Positions 50,316 through 57,946 of a stretch of 64,000 nt of DNA are shown piece after piece. The number at the start of each line of letters is the position of its first letter. Position 1 is the first letter of the stretch. The notes beneath the pieces are model-generated. The model searched no databases. It was not told where the DNA came from and worked only from the letters and a program-made list of their open reading frames with translations. The position numbers and the translations under genes are program-made. Origin of the DNA: a virus; IMG/VR virus record IMGVR_UViG_3300010885_076238, positions 62,001 through 126,000 of that record. One strand, 5' to 3'.

Positions 50316-50630
50316 ATGACTAGTATTAGATTGATTACTTTTTATGAAGCCCCCGACTGCTGGGACATTGCAGAGGCCGATCTAGACAAAGAGATTGATG
50401 AACAATTAGATGAATATGTAGCCTCTAACATACAAAACATTACCAGTCCAGGCTTTGTTGTAAAAGATTTTGAAGTGCCAGAAAATTTAGAAAAACAACT
50501 AATTCTAGATATTTGTAACGGAAAGTCTATGGCAGTTTGGATCGAGAAATCCGTGGATTTTCATAGCGAATATTACCAAAATTGGATCTTTTTCAAGAAT
50601 AAAGAAAACTCTTGGGAAGACCTAAAATAA
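50316..50630 (+). CDS. Hypothetical acidic protein
   Basis: 104 residues (start ATG 50316). Acidic helix (DLDKEIDEQLDEYVASNIQN) and a C-terminal aromatic segment (WIEKSVDFHSEYYQNWIFF). No family recognised. Its stop lies in the next promoter. Confidence 0.65.
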   Translation: MTSIRLITFYEAPDCWDIAEADLDKEIDEQLDEYVASNIQNITSPGFVVKDFEVPENLEKQLILDICNGKSMAVWIEKSVDFHSEYYQNWIFFKNKENSWEDLK

Positions 50631-50650
50631 TAATTAACCCAACGCGTTAT
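50626..50650 (+). promoter_or_regulatory. AATAATAATT-N10-GTTAT promoter, exact, leaderless class
   Basis: AATAATAATT and GTTAT at 50646-50650, six bases before the ATG at 50657. Confidence 0.78.
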
Positions 50651-50656
50651 GCCACT

Positions 50657-50899
50657 ATGAGATGGAACTACAGACTGCTTGATAGGTCGCACAAAAACGG
50701 TGGAGAACCTTGGCTTGAAATCGTAGAGGTTTATTATGATGAACATAACAAACTAATAGGATTTTCTGAACCTTGTCTCAACGCAGAAAATAAAGAAGAA
50801 GTTATAAGCACCCTACAGATGATTATTAAAGATATTAGCAAAGAAAATGTGCTAAATGTTTCTGATTTCGGAATGACAATACAACAGGATACGCAATAA
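50657..50899 (+). CDS. Conserved MRWNYR-type protein
   Basis: 80 residues from ATG 50657, chosen by promoter spacing over upstream frame extensions. MRWNYRLLDRSHKNGGEPWL and IVEVYYDEHNKLIGFSEP match a small family common in phages and planctomycetes. Function unknown. Confidence 0.78.
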   Translation: MRWNYRLLDRSHKNGGEPWLEIVEVYYDEHNKLIGFSEPCLNAENKEEVISTLQMIIKDISKENVLNVSDFGMTIQQDTQ

Positions 50900-50901
50900 A
50901 T

Positions 50902-51138
50902 ATGAATATTCTTTCAAAACAACAACATTTGTTTGTTAAAAATGCTGTTGATAAACATTTGGGATTTAAAGAAAATCACAACTACTCAGAAAACGAAGAA
51001 ATCAAAATTAAAAAAGTTGTTGCAAACTTTGTGAACTCAATCAATGAAGAAGCAAGTGTGCCTAAAGTATTGGATGGATATTTAGATGATTATCTCGATT
51101 TTCTCGTAATTTGTGCTTGTGCCGATTCTGTGGAATAA
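50902..51138 (+). CDS. Small helical protein
   Basis: 78 residues, two bases after the previous stop. Helical throughout (VKNAVDKHLGFKENHNYSEN; KIKKVVANFVNSINEEA) and acidic near the end. No known family. Confidence 0.65.
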   Translation: MNILSKQQHLFVKNAVDKHLGFKENHNYSENEEIKIKKVVANFVNSINEEASVPKVLDGYLDDYLDFLVICACADSVE

Positions 51139-51146
51139 AAATAAAC

Positions 51147-51291
51147 ATGAGTGAAACCGAAAATTATTCTCTGAGTGAGTTGGCTAATTCTTTGGCAACT
51201 GCATCAAATATTGCCAAAATATTAGGAATATAGCCTAGTTACTACTGGCGATTCGTTTAATCTTTTAAGGGAAGTTTTGGAGAATAAATAA
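51147..51291 (+). pseudogene. Possible frameshifted small gene
   Basis: ATG 51147 opens a 28-codon frame ending at TAG 51231. The +1 frame continues with YSLVTTGDSFNLLREVLENK to TAA 51289. Joined, they would give one helical protein of about 47 residues, so a one-base indel or a programmed +1 shift near 51226-51232 is likely. Confidence 0.4.
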
Positions 51292-51638
51292 TCAAAATAA
51301 TCCCTCTACAAGACTGTAAAGACAGACACCTTTACATAATTAATTCTAGAAATTTTAATCTTGGTGTTTTTGACGCTAAGAACAGAGATTTTATTGGAAT
51401 AAGAATAAAAATTGGAGATACATTTTTAGACAGAGAAAACCACAGTATTGGCTGTGTCAAAGTGTTTGAAGAAATAGAAAATATTCCAGACCATATTGAA
51501 CTAAAAATAGGACACCGCTCTGAAACTGAACTTAATGTTTGGGGAGATCGTTTATGGGTGGAAAATAAAGATCTTTTTAACTATCTGGAAGATAAGTGCC
51601 GTAATCTATTAGCAAAGGATAATGACAAAATACAGTAG
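51288..51638 (+). CDS. Conserved protein with non-canonical start
   Basis: An open frame from ATA 51288 to TAG 51636-51638 (116 codons). It has coding-like sequence (LYIINSRNFNLGVFDAKNRD, then FIGIRIKIGDTFLDRE) resembling a family known to me from phages and planctomycetes. No ATG, GTG or TTG lies at the beginning. TTTTGGAG is placed for ATA 51288, ATC 51291 or ATA 51297. Either a rare AUA/AUC start or an error upstream. Confidence 0.6.
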   Translation: MIKIIPLQDCKDRHLYIINSRNFNLGVFDAKNRDFIGIRIKIGDTFLDRENHSIGCVKVFEEIENIPDHIELKIGHRSETELNVWGDRLWVENKDLFNYLEDKCRNLLAKDNDKIQ

Positions 51639-51693
51639 AATAAAAAAGCTCAATCTCTTGTCTCAAGTTCATTTTTGGCACTACAACCCCTGA

Positions 51694-51718
51694 AATAATA
51701 TTTGATCTGATCCGCTAT
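51694..51718 (+). promoter_or_regulatory. GTTAT-type promoter (GCTAT) with leader ORF
   Basis: AATAATATTT, ten bases, GCTAT at 51714-51718. Five bases later a five-codon ORF starts at 51724. Confidence 0.65.
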
Positions 51719-51723
51719 CCTCA

Positions 51724-51741
51724 ATGAAGGTAACACCATGA
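51724..51741 (+). CDS. Five-codon leader ORF (MKVTP)
   Basis: Placed exactly at the leaderless start position. Its TGA overlaps the ATG of the next gene (ATGA at 51738), and its AAGG can serve as that gene's ribosome site. Confidence 0.4.
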   Translation: MKVTP

Positions 51742-52691
51742 ACGCTAAAGAATCATACTTTCACGCAAAAAATGTTCTCAAAGGAAGAAGCAAAGACTTT
51801 GAAGATCATATATTAAAAACCAAATGGAATTGTTGGTCAGAAGATCATAAGTATTACAACCTTTATTTTAAAAATATACTCAAAGGCAGATGGGAAGAAT
51901 TAGAAAATCGCCTTGTAAAAGACATTGTGGCTCCAAAAAAAGGAGATATGCTTTCGCACAACGAGTGGAACATAGCAATAAATTATTGTGAAAATATTAA
52001 TGAAAGATGCAATGAATTAGAAGAAAAAATATTATCTCTTGTTAAAAATTGGCGCTTTGATGATATGGCAATAAACTATTGTGAAAAAGTCATCAAAGGA
52101 AGATGGGAAGAATTAGAAGAAATTATTAAAAAAGAGCCAAATTCCCTTTCTCGCGCACACACTTGCTACTTGTACGCAGAAAGAATCATAAAAGGCAGAT
52201 GGAAGGAAGCAGAAGAACTTATTAAAGAAGAACCAAGAGTCGCTGTTGATTATGCTAGAGAAATAATCAAAGGCAGATGGAATGAAGCAGAGCCATACAT
52301 TCTAAAAAATGAATTATGGGCATTCAATTATGCAAGAGACATAATCAAAGATAGATGGATCGAAGCAGAAAATATTATTACAGGCTCCGCACAAAAATAT
52401 TACAAACAACTTGTTAAAAATAAAATTCTCGACCTGTTACAAAAAAAAGATTATGACAATGTTTTGAAATACGTTGATTATAAGCACTTCACTAATATCA
52501 TTAAAAATGCAGAGAAAAAGCACCACATTCCAGATGCTATCCGAAATGCGATGATGGCATCCTGCATCACAGGAAACGACCAAAACAGCACCAGCTTTTT
52601 CAAACAAGAAAAAATCTTCAAGGAAAAAATGAAAAATTTCTTGAAAGATTATAAAGGATTACTTGTTGATGATGTAATCGACAAGCTATAA
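51738..52691 (+). CDS. GRW-repeat protein
   Basis: 317 residues. A first repeat at the very N-terminus (YFHAKNVLKGRSKDFEDHIL) is followed by less regular units with Asn/Cys (YCEKVIKGRWEELEEIIK), then three regular ones (YAERIIKGRWKEAEELIK, YAREIIKGRWNEAEPYIL, YARDIIKDRWIEAENIIT). A cap-like IPDAIRNAMMASCI and a helical tail end in GLLVDDVIDKL. Confidence 0.87.
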   Translation: MNAKESYFHAKNVLKGRSKDFEDHILKTKWNCWSEDHKYYNLYFKNILKGRWEELENRLVKDIVAPKKGDMLSHNEWNIAINYCENINERCNELEEKILSLVKNWRFDDMAINYCEKVIKGRWEELEEIIKKEPNSLSRAHTCYLYAERIIKGRWKEAEELIKEEPRVAVDYAREIIKGRWNEAEPYILKNELWAFNYARDIIKDRWIEAENIITGSAQKYYKQLVKNKILDLLQKKDYDNVLKYVDYKHFTNIIKNAEKKHHIPDAIRNAMMASCITGNDQNSTSFFKQEKIFKEKMKNFLKDYKGLLVDDVIDKL

Positions 52692-52716
52692 AATAATAAT
52701 TAATATCATTGGTTAT
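52692..52716 (+). promoter_or_regulatory. AATAATAATT-N10-GTTAT promoter, exact match
   Basis: AATAATAATT touching the previous stop and GTTAT at 52712-52716; GAGGAA precedes the ATG at 52734. Confidence 0.76.
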
Positions 52717-52733
52717 CAAGCAGAGGAACAAAT

Positions 52734-53552
52734 ATGACCCCACAAGAAGCATATTCTGAATTAATTAATCTTTTCAATAGCTCCCGACGAGGAATCGTCT
52801 TTTACTTTAAAGATTTTATTAATGCACCCGAACACAAAAAAGAAGTAGATGAACTAAAAAAAATAATTATTCAAGACCCCTTCACCGCTTCAGATTTTGC
52901 AATAAGTTCCGGCGAAAGATGGATCGAAGCAGAAGAAATTATTAAAACAAATCCAAAAATATTAAGCCATTATTTTTGTATGTTGTTTACAAGGGAATTC
53001 AAAAGAAGATGGAATGAAGCAGAAGCAGATATTCTAAAAGGAACTCCTAATAGTGTTTGGGATTATTATAAACCTGTGCAGTATCATGTGTCAAACTCTT
53101 TCCCAGACAATGTTTGGATAGAAGCAGAACCAGTTTTTGAAAAGAAAATGAGCATCTTTCATCAATATGTTCTAACCACAAAAAAGCCCAACAAAACCTA
53201 TGAACAAAAAATATTAAATGATCCAAGTTCTAAATATAATCCCAAATACATCTATGACTACTCTTCCAAAGTTCTACAAAGCAGATGGAAAGAAGCAGAA
53301 CATATAATATTAAAAAATCCAGACTACGCAGCAAAATATTGCTCGAAATTTAAGATGGTAGTTCCAGAAGAAATTCATAACCAAATAGTTGCAGAAGTCG
53401 CCTTAACCGACAAATCTTCCTCTTTCAGAAAGAAATTTCTCCAAGATCAAACCAAAAGAAAAGAAAAATTTTTAGAATATCTCAAAGAACTTGTTAGTAG
53501 TAATGTTATTAACAAAGATAGCACAGTTGAAGAATTAATAAATAATATTTAA
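52734..53552 (+). CDS. Divergent GRW-repeat protein
   Basis: 272 residues. Units are spread out and irregular (ISSGERWIEAEEIIKTNP, FKRRWNEAEADILKGTP, VWIEAEPVFEKK, YSSKVLQSRWKEAEHIILKNP). A cap (VPEEIHNQIVAEVAL) and the tail FLEYLKELVSSNVINKDSTV, with EELINNI, follow. The tail is a good example of the family ending. Confidence 0.83.
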   Translation: MTPQEAYSELINLFNSSRRGIVFYFKDFINAPEHKKEVDELKKIIIQDPFTASDFAISSGERWIEAEEIIKTNPKILSHYFCMLFTREFKRRWNEAEADILKGTPNSVWDYYKPVQYHVSNSFPDNVWIEAEPVFEKKMSIFHQYVLTTKKPNKTYEQKILNDPSSKYNPKYIYDYSSKVLQSRWKEAEHIILKNPDYAAKYCSKFKMVVPEEIHNQIVAEVALTDKSSSFRKKFLQDQTKRKEKFLEYLKELVSSNVINKDSTVEELINNI

Positions 53553-53565
53553 TCCCAACCGTTAT
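53541..53565 (+). promoter_or_regulatory. AATAATAATT-N10-GTTAT promoter, leaderless class
   Basis: AATAATATTT overlapping the previous stop and GTTAT at 53561-53565, six bases before the ATG at 53572. Confidence 0.75.
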
Positions 53566-53571
53566 AACACT

Positions 53572-54441
53572 ATGACAACTCTAAAAATCCCCAAGTTCAG
53601 AAATGCCAAAAGAGCAGCAGAGTTTGCTGTTAAACACAAAGTTACACTAAACGAAGAAACAGAAAAATTAATAGCACAAGACGCTGTAGCGTCCTACAAC
53701 TACGCATATCACGTTAAAGGCAAATTTGAACTTGCTGAACCCTTAATCGCTAAAGATTTGCATTTAGCAGTAATCTACGCCATCTATATTCTAAAAGGTA
53801 GATTCTATCTGGCCGAAAAAATGATTGCAGAATCTATCACAGAATATGGCTTGAAAAAAGAAAATTTCTATAACGCACCAGCATTTAATTACGCAAGAAG
53901 TGTTTGCCAAGGAAGATTTGAACTATTAGAACCATTAATTATTAATGATCCTGATCTTTGCTATCATTACGCCGCAGATGTTATTGGAGGAAGATGGGAG
54001 GAAGGAGAACCAACAATAGCAAAAGATTTACAACTTTCTCTGAATTATGCAAGATATGTATTAGACGGAAGATTTGAACTAGCAGAACCCTTGCTTGCAC
54101 AAGACTCAGACTACGCTTTTGAATACGCATCAGATGTTATTAACAGATATATAACTAACTGCGACTACAGAGACAGAACAAATAAACTTGCAAAAAGATT
54201 TGAACTTGGTGAAGAAGCTATTTCTAAAAATATTAAGAAATTAGCAAAATATATCGATCTAACCAAACAAGAACTAACAGGCACTATTCACAACATGATG
54301 ATCGCAAGAAGCCTAACCGATGACCTTCTTTCAAAAACATACTTCGATTACATCAGCGATAATAAAAAAACACTACTAGAGTATTTGAGCAAATATCCCG
54401 AAAATATGACCGTAAAAGAAATAACCCAATCTCTTAGTTAA
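53572..54441 (+). CDS. GRW-repeat protein with PKFR N-terminus
   Basis: 289 residues, leaderless start. The N-terminus LKIPKFRNAKRAAEFAVKHK matches genes 6303 and 62895. The units use F more than W (YAYHVKGKFELAEPLIA, YAIYILKGRFYLAEKMIA, YAADVIGGRWEEGEPTIA, YARYVLDGRFELAEPLLA), with an insertion near residue 200. The cap region LTGTIHNMMIARSLTDD and the tail NMTVKEITQSLS end the protein. Confidence 0.87.
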   Translation: MTTLKIPKFRNAKRAAEFAVKHKVTLNEETEKLIAQDAVASYNYAYHVKGKFELAEPLIAKDLHLAVIYAIYILKGRFYLAEKMIAESITEYGLKKENFYNAPAFNYARSVCQGRFELLEPLIINDPDLCYHYAADVIGGRWEEGEPTIAKDLQLSLNYARYVLDGRFELAEPLLAQDSDYAFEYASDVINRYITNCDYRDRTNKLAKRFELGEEAISKNIKKLAKYIDLTKQELTGTIHNMMIARSLTDDLLSKTYFDYISDNKKTLLEYLSKYPENMTVKEITQSLS

Positions 54442-54464
54442 TAATAATTATTCCAAACCGTTAT
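54440..54464 (+). promoter_or_regulatory. AATAATAATT-N10-GTTAT promoter, exact, leaderless class
   Basis: Box, spacer ATTCCAAACC and GTTAT at 54460-54464, five bases before the ATG at 54470. The same spacer recurs at 56574, 57271 and 57917. Confidence 0.78.
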
Positions 54465-54469
54465 GAGGT

Positions 54470-55174
54470 ATGGAAGAACTAAACGAAATTATCATCTGCT
54501 CAATCCTCAACAAACTGAAAATTGATGCTATCGCCACTGTTTCAGAACAACTCAGTTGGGCAGATGCAGATGAAGATGGAAAAGTAGACGGCGGTGTGCA
54601 TTATTTTTTGGAACTTGACGCACTAAAAGAAACAAGAGAAAGATTAGTAAAAGAAATTCTTGAAGGATTCAATCGTCCAGAAATTCGAAATTATAGATTC
54701 AACAATAGCATCAAATACTCAAAAGTGCATCAGTTACAAGAAAACGAAAAACACATAAAGGAAATAAAATTTTTCGGAATCAACAGCAAAAATAAAACAA
54801 TAGAACCAATAAGTGAAAAATTAGATAAAAATATTAAAGATCTACTGCCAGAAAAAGTATACAATTTTATTATTGCAAAATGTTTGGTAGATGAAAATCA
54901 TAAACATATACTCAGTCTAAATGGATTAGATTTAATTCTCAATTATTGGAAAAATAATCTCCCCGATACAGATAATGATTGTTGGTCGGGTGACGGAAAT
55001 TCACAATATTTTTGGGAAGTGTTGTTCAAAGAAAACAACCAAATAAACGTAGATTATGGAGGCGAATTTGGAGCAGGCGAACTAAATTTCTATAGCCACA
55101 GTCAAGATTTATTAAAATATGATTTTTGGAAGGTTTTTACCGAAAATTATCCAAAAATTACTAATAATTCATAA
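54470..55174 (+). CDS. Hypothetical protein, paralogue of the gene at 57301
   Basis: 234 residues, leaderless start. The N-terminus MEELNEIIICSILNKLKIDA matches MQEFNEIIIKSIFKKLNIDC of the gene at 57301, and LPEKVYNFIIAKCLVDE is a cap-like block in its middle. A DxDxDG-like DADEDGKVDGG (about residues 32-42) could bind calcium. The C-terminal domain is Trp/Asp-rich (WKNNLPDTDNDCWSGDGN). No known function. Confidence 0.72.
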   Translation: MEELNEIIICSILNKLKIDAIATVSEQLSWADADEDGKVDGGVHYFLELDALKETRERLVKEILEGFNRPEIRNYRFNNSIKYSKVHQLQENEKHIKEIKFFGINSKNKTIEPISEKLDKNIKDLLPEKVYNFIIAKCLVDENHKHILSLNGLDLILNYWKNNLPDTDNDCWSGDGNSQYFWEVLFKENNQINVDYGGEFGAGELNFYSHSQDLLKYDFWKVFTENYPKITNNS

Positions 55175-55177
55175 ATA
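55170..55177 (+). promoter_or_regulatory. Possible T4-late-like box (CATAAATA)
   Basis: One mismatch to TATAAATA, five bases before the ATG of the tagged gene at 55183. Confidence 0.35.
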
Positions 55178-55182
55178 AAATT

Positions 55183-55761
55183 ATGACAACATTCAAAGAA
55201 TGGCTATGGAATAAAACCAAAGAACCCGAATACAAAGACTATAGTGCCTATGCCGCTGCTGTTGCTGCCAAAGAGAAAGAGCAGAAGGATAAGGATTCTA
55301 AGTACAATACAGTAAAAATAGACGATATTGAGATTCAAGGCGATGAAGACTTTATAAATAAAACAAAAAGTGCCTTATCACTATTATCACGCTCAAAAAC
55401 CTTCCAAGAAATTAAAAAATATTTAGGAAAGATAAAACAACACCGAGCGTCAGGAATGGTTCCTTATGCAAAACCACCCACTTTTGAAGTCGCAAAACCA
55501 ACATACTCAAGCGGTTCAAAATGGTACGCATCTGGTATCGCACACGATACCTACCACTCTTATCTTTATCACAACAATCAAGAATGGCATGGCAAAAAAG
55601 CAGAACAAGAATGTATTGCAATACAAATAAAGGTACATGACGAAATAGTTGGGAAAAGAATAATTCCAAACCCAATAGATCACCTTAATAAAAGATATCT
55701 GCAATCAATAAAAGATAATCCTACCCATCAAGACATTCCTTACGAAAAACGAGATTGGTAA
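55183..55761 (+). CDS. Tagged protein with HxxxH motif
   Basis: 192 residues. Tag MTTFKEWLWNKTKEPE. An Ala/Lys-rich linker is followed by WYASGIAHDTYHSYLYHNN and GKKAEQECIAIQIKV. The H-D-T-Y-H plus later Glu could be a metal-binding HxxxH...E set as in some zinc peptidases. Probably packaged in the head. The enzymatic role is a guess. Confidence 0.6.
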   Translation: MTTFKEWLWNKTKEPEYKDYSAYAAAVAAKEKEQKDKDSKYNTVKIDDIEIQGDEDFINKTKSALSLLSRSKTFQEIKKYLGKIKQHRASGMVPYAKPPTFEVAKPTYSSGSKWYASGIAHDTYHSYLYHNNQEWHGKKAEQECIAIQIKVHDEIVGKRIIPNPIDHLNKRYLQSIKDNPTHQDIPYEKRDW

Positions 55762-55790
55762 ATTCATAAAAATAATTCTATATATGAATT

Positions 55791-55815
55791 AATAATAATT
55801 AATCAAATTCGTTAT
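55791..55815 (+). promoter_or_regulatory. AATAATAATT-N10-GTTAT promoter, exact match, with leader ORF
   Basis: Box at 55791-55800 and GTTAT at 55811-55815, six bases before the leader ORF at 55822. Confidence 0.76.
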
Positions 55816-55821
55816 AACACT

Positions 55822-55860
55822 ATGGCCCAAAACATGAACCCAAAGATAATCAATGGATAA
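55822..55860 (+). CDS. Twelve-codon leader ORF (MAQNMNPKIING)
   Basis: Starts at the leaderless position and ends eight bases inside the next gene (ATGGATAA). Probably translated first, with re-initiation at 55853. Confidence 0.4.
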   Translation: MAQNMNPKIING

Positions 55861-56068
55861 CGAAATGGTTAGTATGATTCAAACCTTAATCGATAAGTTC
55901 TCTAGTGAGCAAAAACGATTAGAACAAAAGATTATAAAAGGCTCTATTAAAGAATCTGTCTCAAACGATGAACTTTTAGCCCTAGCAAAAGACTTGGTTT
56001 CTGAAATCAAAAAGATCAAAAGAATCATACTTACGCTAGAAGATATTAAAAGTATGATGAATAATTAA
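55853..56068 (+). CDS. Small coiled-coil-like protein
   Basis: 71 residues, start ATG 55853 inside the leader ORF. Helical (VSMIQTLIDKFSSEQKRLEQ; LAKDLVSEIKKIKRIILTLE), likely a coiled coil. Function unknown. Confidence 0.65.
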   Translation: MDNEMVSMIQTLIDKFSSEQKRLEQKIIKGSIKESVSNDELLALAKDLVSEIKKIKRIILTLEDIKSMMNN

Positions 56069-56080
56069 TTGGATAACACG

Positions 56081-56329
56081 ATGAGAAAACGAATTTTGTC
56101 TGATGATGAAATTATAGAATCTATTAATATTTTCTATAATTCAAATCAATTACAAGAAAATTACGCAAGAATATCCGTTATGCGAAGAATTTTAAATAAA
56201 CCCCTACACGAAAATATAGCAAACGTGGCAGAAGAATCAATTACTGTCGCCTGCAAAGAAACACCCAAAATTATCGACCTTATACAAAACAAAGATACCA
56301 AAGAAAAAATATTACTACTCGTATTATAA
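56081..56329 (+). CDS. Small helical protein
   Basis: 82 residues from ATG 56081; TTG 56069, directly after the previous stop, would add four residues. It contains RRILNKPLHENIANVAEESI, faintly cap-like, and a helical end. Ends against the convergent tagged zinc-ribbon gene. Confidence 0.6.
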   Translation: MRKRILSDDEIIESINIFYNSNQLQENYARISVMRRILNKPLHENIANVAEESITVACKETPKIIDLIQNKDTKEKILLLVL

Positions 56330-56521
56330 TCATTTCTTATCGCTGCTGATTAGATTTAAATAACCGCCGCAATTCCTACATTTGGCTTTACCAGCATTTA
56401 TATCATACATTTTGGCCTTTTCTTTGTTTCCGCATCTACTGCACTCAGCATTACGATGGCCTTGAGGAGCATTTTTAGTTTTCGCTTCTAATATTTGTTG
56501 AAACTCATAAAAATTAATCAT
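56330..56521 (-). CDS. Tagged zinc-ribbon protein
   Basis: 63 residues, minus strand, AAGGAG upstream. Tag MINFYEFQQILEAK with ILE|A as a prohead-protease-type site. Then CSRCGNKEKAKMYDINAGKA and KCRNCGG give a four-cysteine zinc ribbon. After cleavage a 50-residue DNA- or RNA-binding peptide would remain in the head. Confidence 0.7.
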   Translation of the reverse strand: MINFYEFQQILEAKTKNAPQGHRNAECSRCGNKEKAKMYDINAGKAKCRNCGGYLNLISSDKK

Positions 56522-56539
56522 AATATCTCCTTTTATTTT

Positions 56540-56547
56540 TATTTAGA
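56540..56547 (-). promoter_or_regulatory. Possible T4-late-like box (TCTAAATA)
   Basis: One mismatch to TATAAATA on the minus strand, 18 bases before the tagged zinc-ribbon gene. Confidence 0.35.
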
Positions 56548-56573
56548 TTTGTGCAAATAAAAATCAACTTGAA

Positions 56574-56598
56574 AATATTAATAATTCCAAACCGTTAT
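56574..56598 (+). promoter_or_regulatory. AATAATAATT-N10-GTTAT promoter, leaderless class
   Basis: AATATTAATA, spacer ATTCCAAACC, GTTAT at 56594-56598, five bases (ACAGT) before the ATG at 56604. Confidence 0.76.
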
Positions 56599-56603
56599 AC
56601 AGT

Positions 56604-57272
56604 ATGAGATACGAAAAAGTAGAACCAAGAGAAATTAAATACTACTACAGCAACTATATTGAGAACGAAAATGTAACAAACTTCTTCGCACAAAAATACG
56701 CGGGAGATAAAACCACCACAGAAGAACTAAACCTACTACAAATTCTTATCTCAAATGTTACAAAAAATATACTTGAAAAAACAAAATCAACCCAAGATTG
56801 TATAGTATTTGACCCTACCACAGAAGATTTTTTTGTAACCGATCTAGATTCTTTCCAAAATCAACGCAGTTTTTTCTACCGAAGCGACTTTACTGATTTT
56901 TCAACTAAATGGAACGAAAATTGTTTACCAAGTTTACATAATGCAAAATTAATAAAAAATCGAAAAGTAGATACGCTGCTTTTTGATAATGTTCGACAAC
57001 ACCTAGATGAAAAAGTATTTAATGCTCTATTGGCTACCGCCGCTTTTTGCCAAGATGAACTCAAAAATTACACAAATGTTTCTTGCGGCTTCTTATTCAA
57101 ATTCTTATCCACTCAGCACTACAACGCACATAAAGAAAAATATTATGAGCAAATAAGTCAAGAATATTACATTTGCAAACAGTACGAAGGACAAGTTGTT
57201 ATAGCAAACAAAAAAACAGTAAATTTAATGCCTATCGAATGGAATGATGTAAATATTGATTATAACCCTTAA
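56604..57272 (+). CDS. Hypothetical protein
   Basis: 222 residues, leaderless start. It has alpha/beta features with many aromatic residues (DCIVFDPTTEDFFVTDLDSF; SCGFLFKFLSTQHYNAHKEK). No motif or family recognised. The promoter is almost identical to that of the next gene. Confidence 0.72.
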   Translation: MRYEKVEPREIKYYYSNYIENENVTNFFAQKYAGDKTTTEELNLLQILISNVTKNILEKTKSTQDCIVFDPTTEDFFVTDLDSFQNQRSFFYRSDFTDFSTKWNENCLPSLHNAKLIKNRKVDTLLFDNVRQHLDEKVFNALLATAAFCQDELKNYTNVSCGFLFKFLSTQHYNAHKEKYYEQISQEYYICKQYEGQVVIANKKTVNLMPIEWNDVNIDYNP

Positions 57273-57295
57273 TATTAATAATTCCAAACCGTTAT
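57271..57295 (+). promoter_or_regulatory. AATAATAATT-N10-GTTAT promoter, leaderless class
   Basis: Same box, spacer and ACAGT-ATG junction as at 56574; GTTAT at 57291-57295, ATG 57301. Confidence 0.76.
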
Positions 57296-57300
57296 ACAGT

Positions 57301-57921
57301 ATGCAAGAATTCAACGAAATTATTATTAAGTCAATATTTAAGAAATTAAATATTGATTGCCTCATTCTAAGCCAAAAAGATTTCGTCGCTCACGATAAAG
57401 AAGATTGCTGGGTAAATCACAAACTAAGAAAGAAAATCTTCGCCCTAAAAAATGACAAAGTGTCCCTCGTAGAACTCAGCCTAAAAGACTCATTGCCCGA
57501 AAAAGTCTACAACTATATCTTGGCAGAATCCTTGGCTAAAGATTCTAAAGAATTATTAAAAAGCCCAAGAGAAATCCTTATGGATATGTGGAAAAACTTT
57601 CGTCCAGACCTAGATGATGAATTATTTGATGATGATTGCGGCAACGACGAAAGAAACGAAAGAAACGGAGCAATGGAATTTATAAGTTATTGGATCTTCT
57701 TGTATCTAGAAAATAATGAAGTAAAAATTAAATACTCTGTGCGTGACGTTAAACGCTCAGGATGGAACAACGAAGAAGTAAAAATTCCAGATATAATATC
57801 AATAAGAACATCAGAAGATGACCTCAAATACCAAGAAAAAACCAACCTTATAATCTCAGAAGATGACCTCAAAAACCCTATGTGGGAAAAAATCTGCTGC
57901 AAAGATAATTGGATAAAATAA
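57301..57921 (+). CDS. Hypothetical protein, paralogue of the gene at 54470
   Basis: 206 residues from ATG 57301; the longer frame from 57256 overlaps the promoter. The first 18 residues and the cap-like SLPEKVYNYILAESLAKDSK match the gene at 54470. The C-terminal part is very acidic (DDELFDDDCGNDERNERN) and carries a duplicated SEDDLK segment. No known function. Confidence 0.72.
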   Translation: MQEFNEIIIKSIFKKLNIDCLILSQKDFVAHDKEDCWVNHKLRKKIFALKNDKVSLVELSLKDSLPEKVYNYILAESLAKDSKELLKSPREILMDMWKNFRPDLDDELFDDDCGNDERNERNGAMEFISYWIFLYLENNEVKIKYSVRDVKRSGWNNEEVKIPDIISIRTSEDDLKYQEKTNLIISEDDLKNPMWEKICCKDNWIK

Positions 57922-57941
57922 TAATTATTCCAAACCGTTAT
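57917..57941 (+). promoter_or_regulatory. AATAATAATT-N10-GTTAT promoter, exact match, with leader ORF
   Basis: Same spacer and ACAGT junction as the two preceding promoters; GTTAT at 57937-57941, leader ORF at 57947. Confidence 0.77.
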
Positions 57942-57946
57942 ACAGT

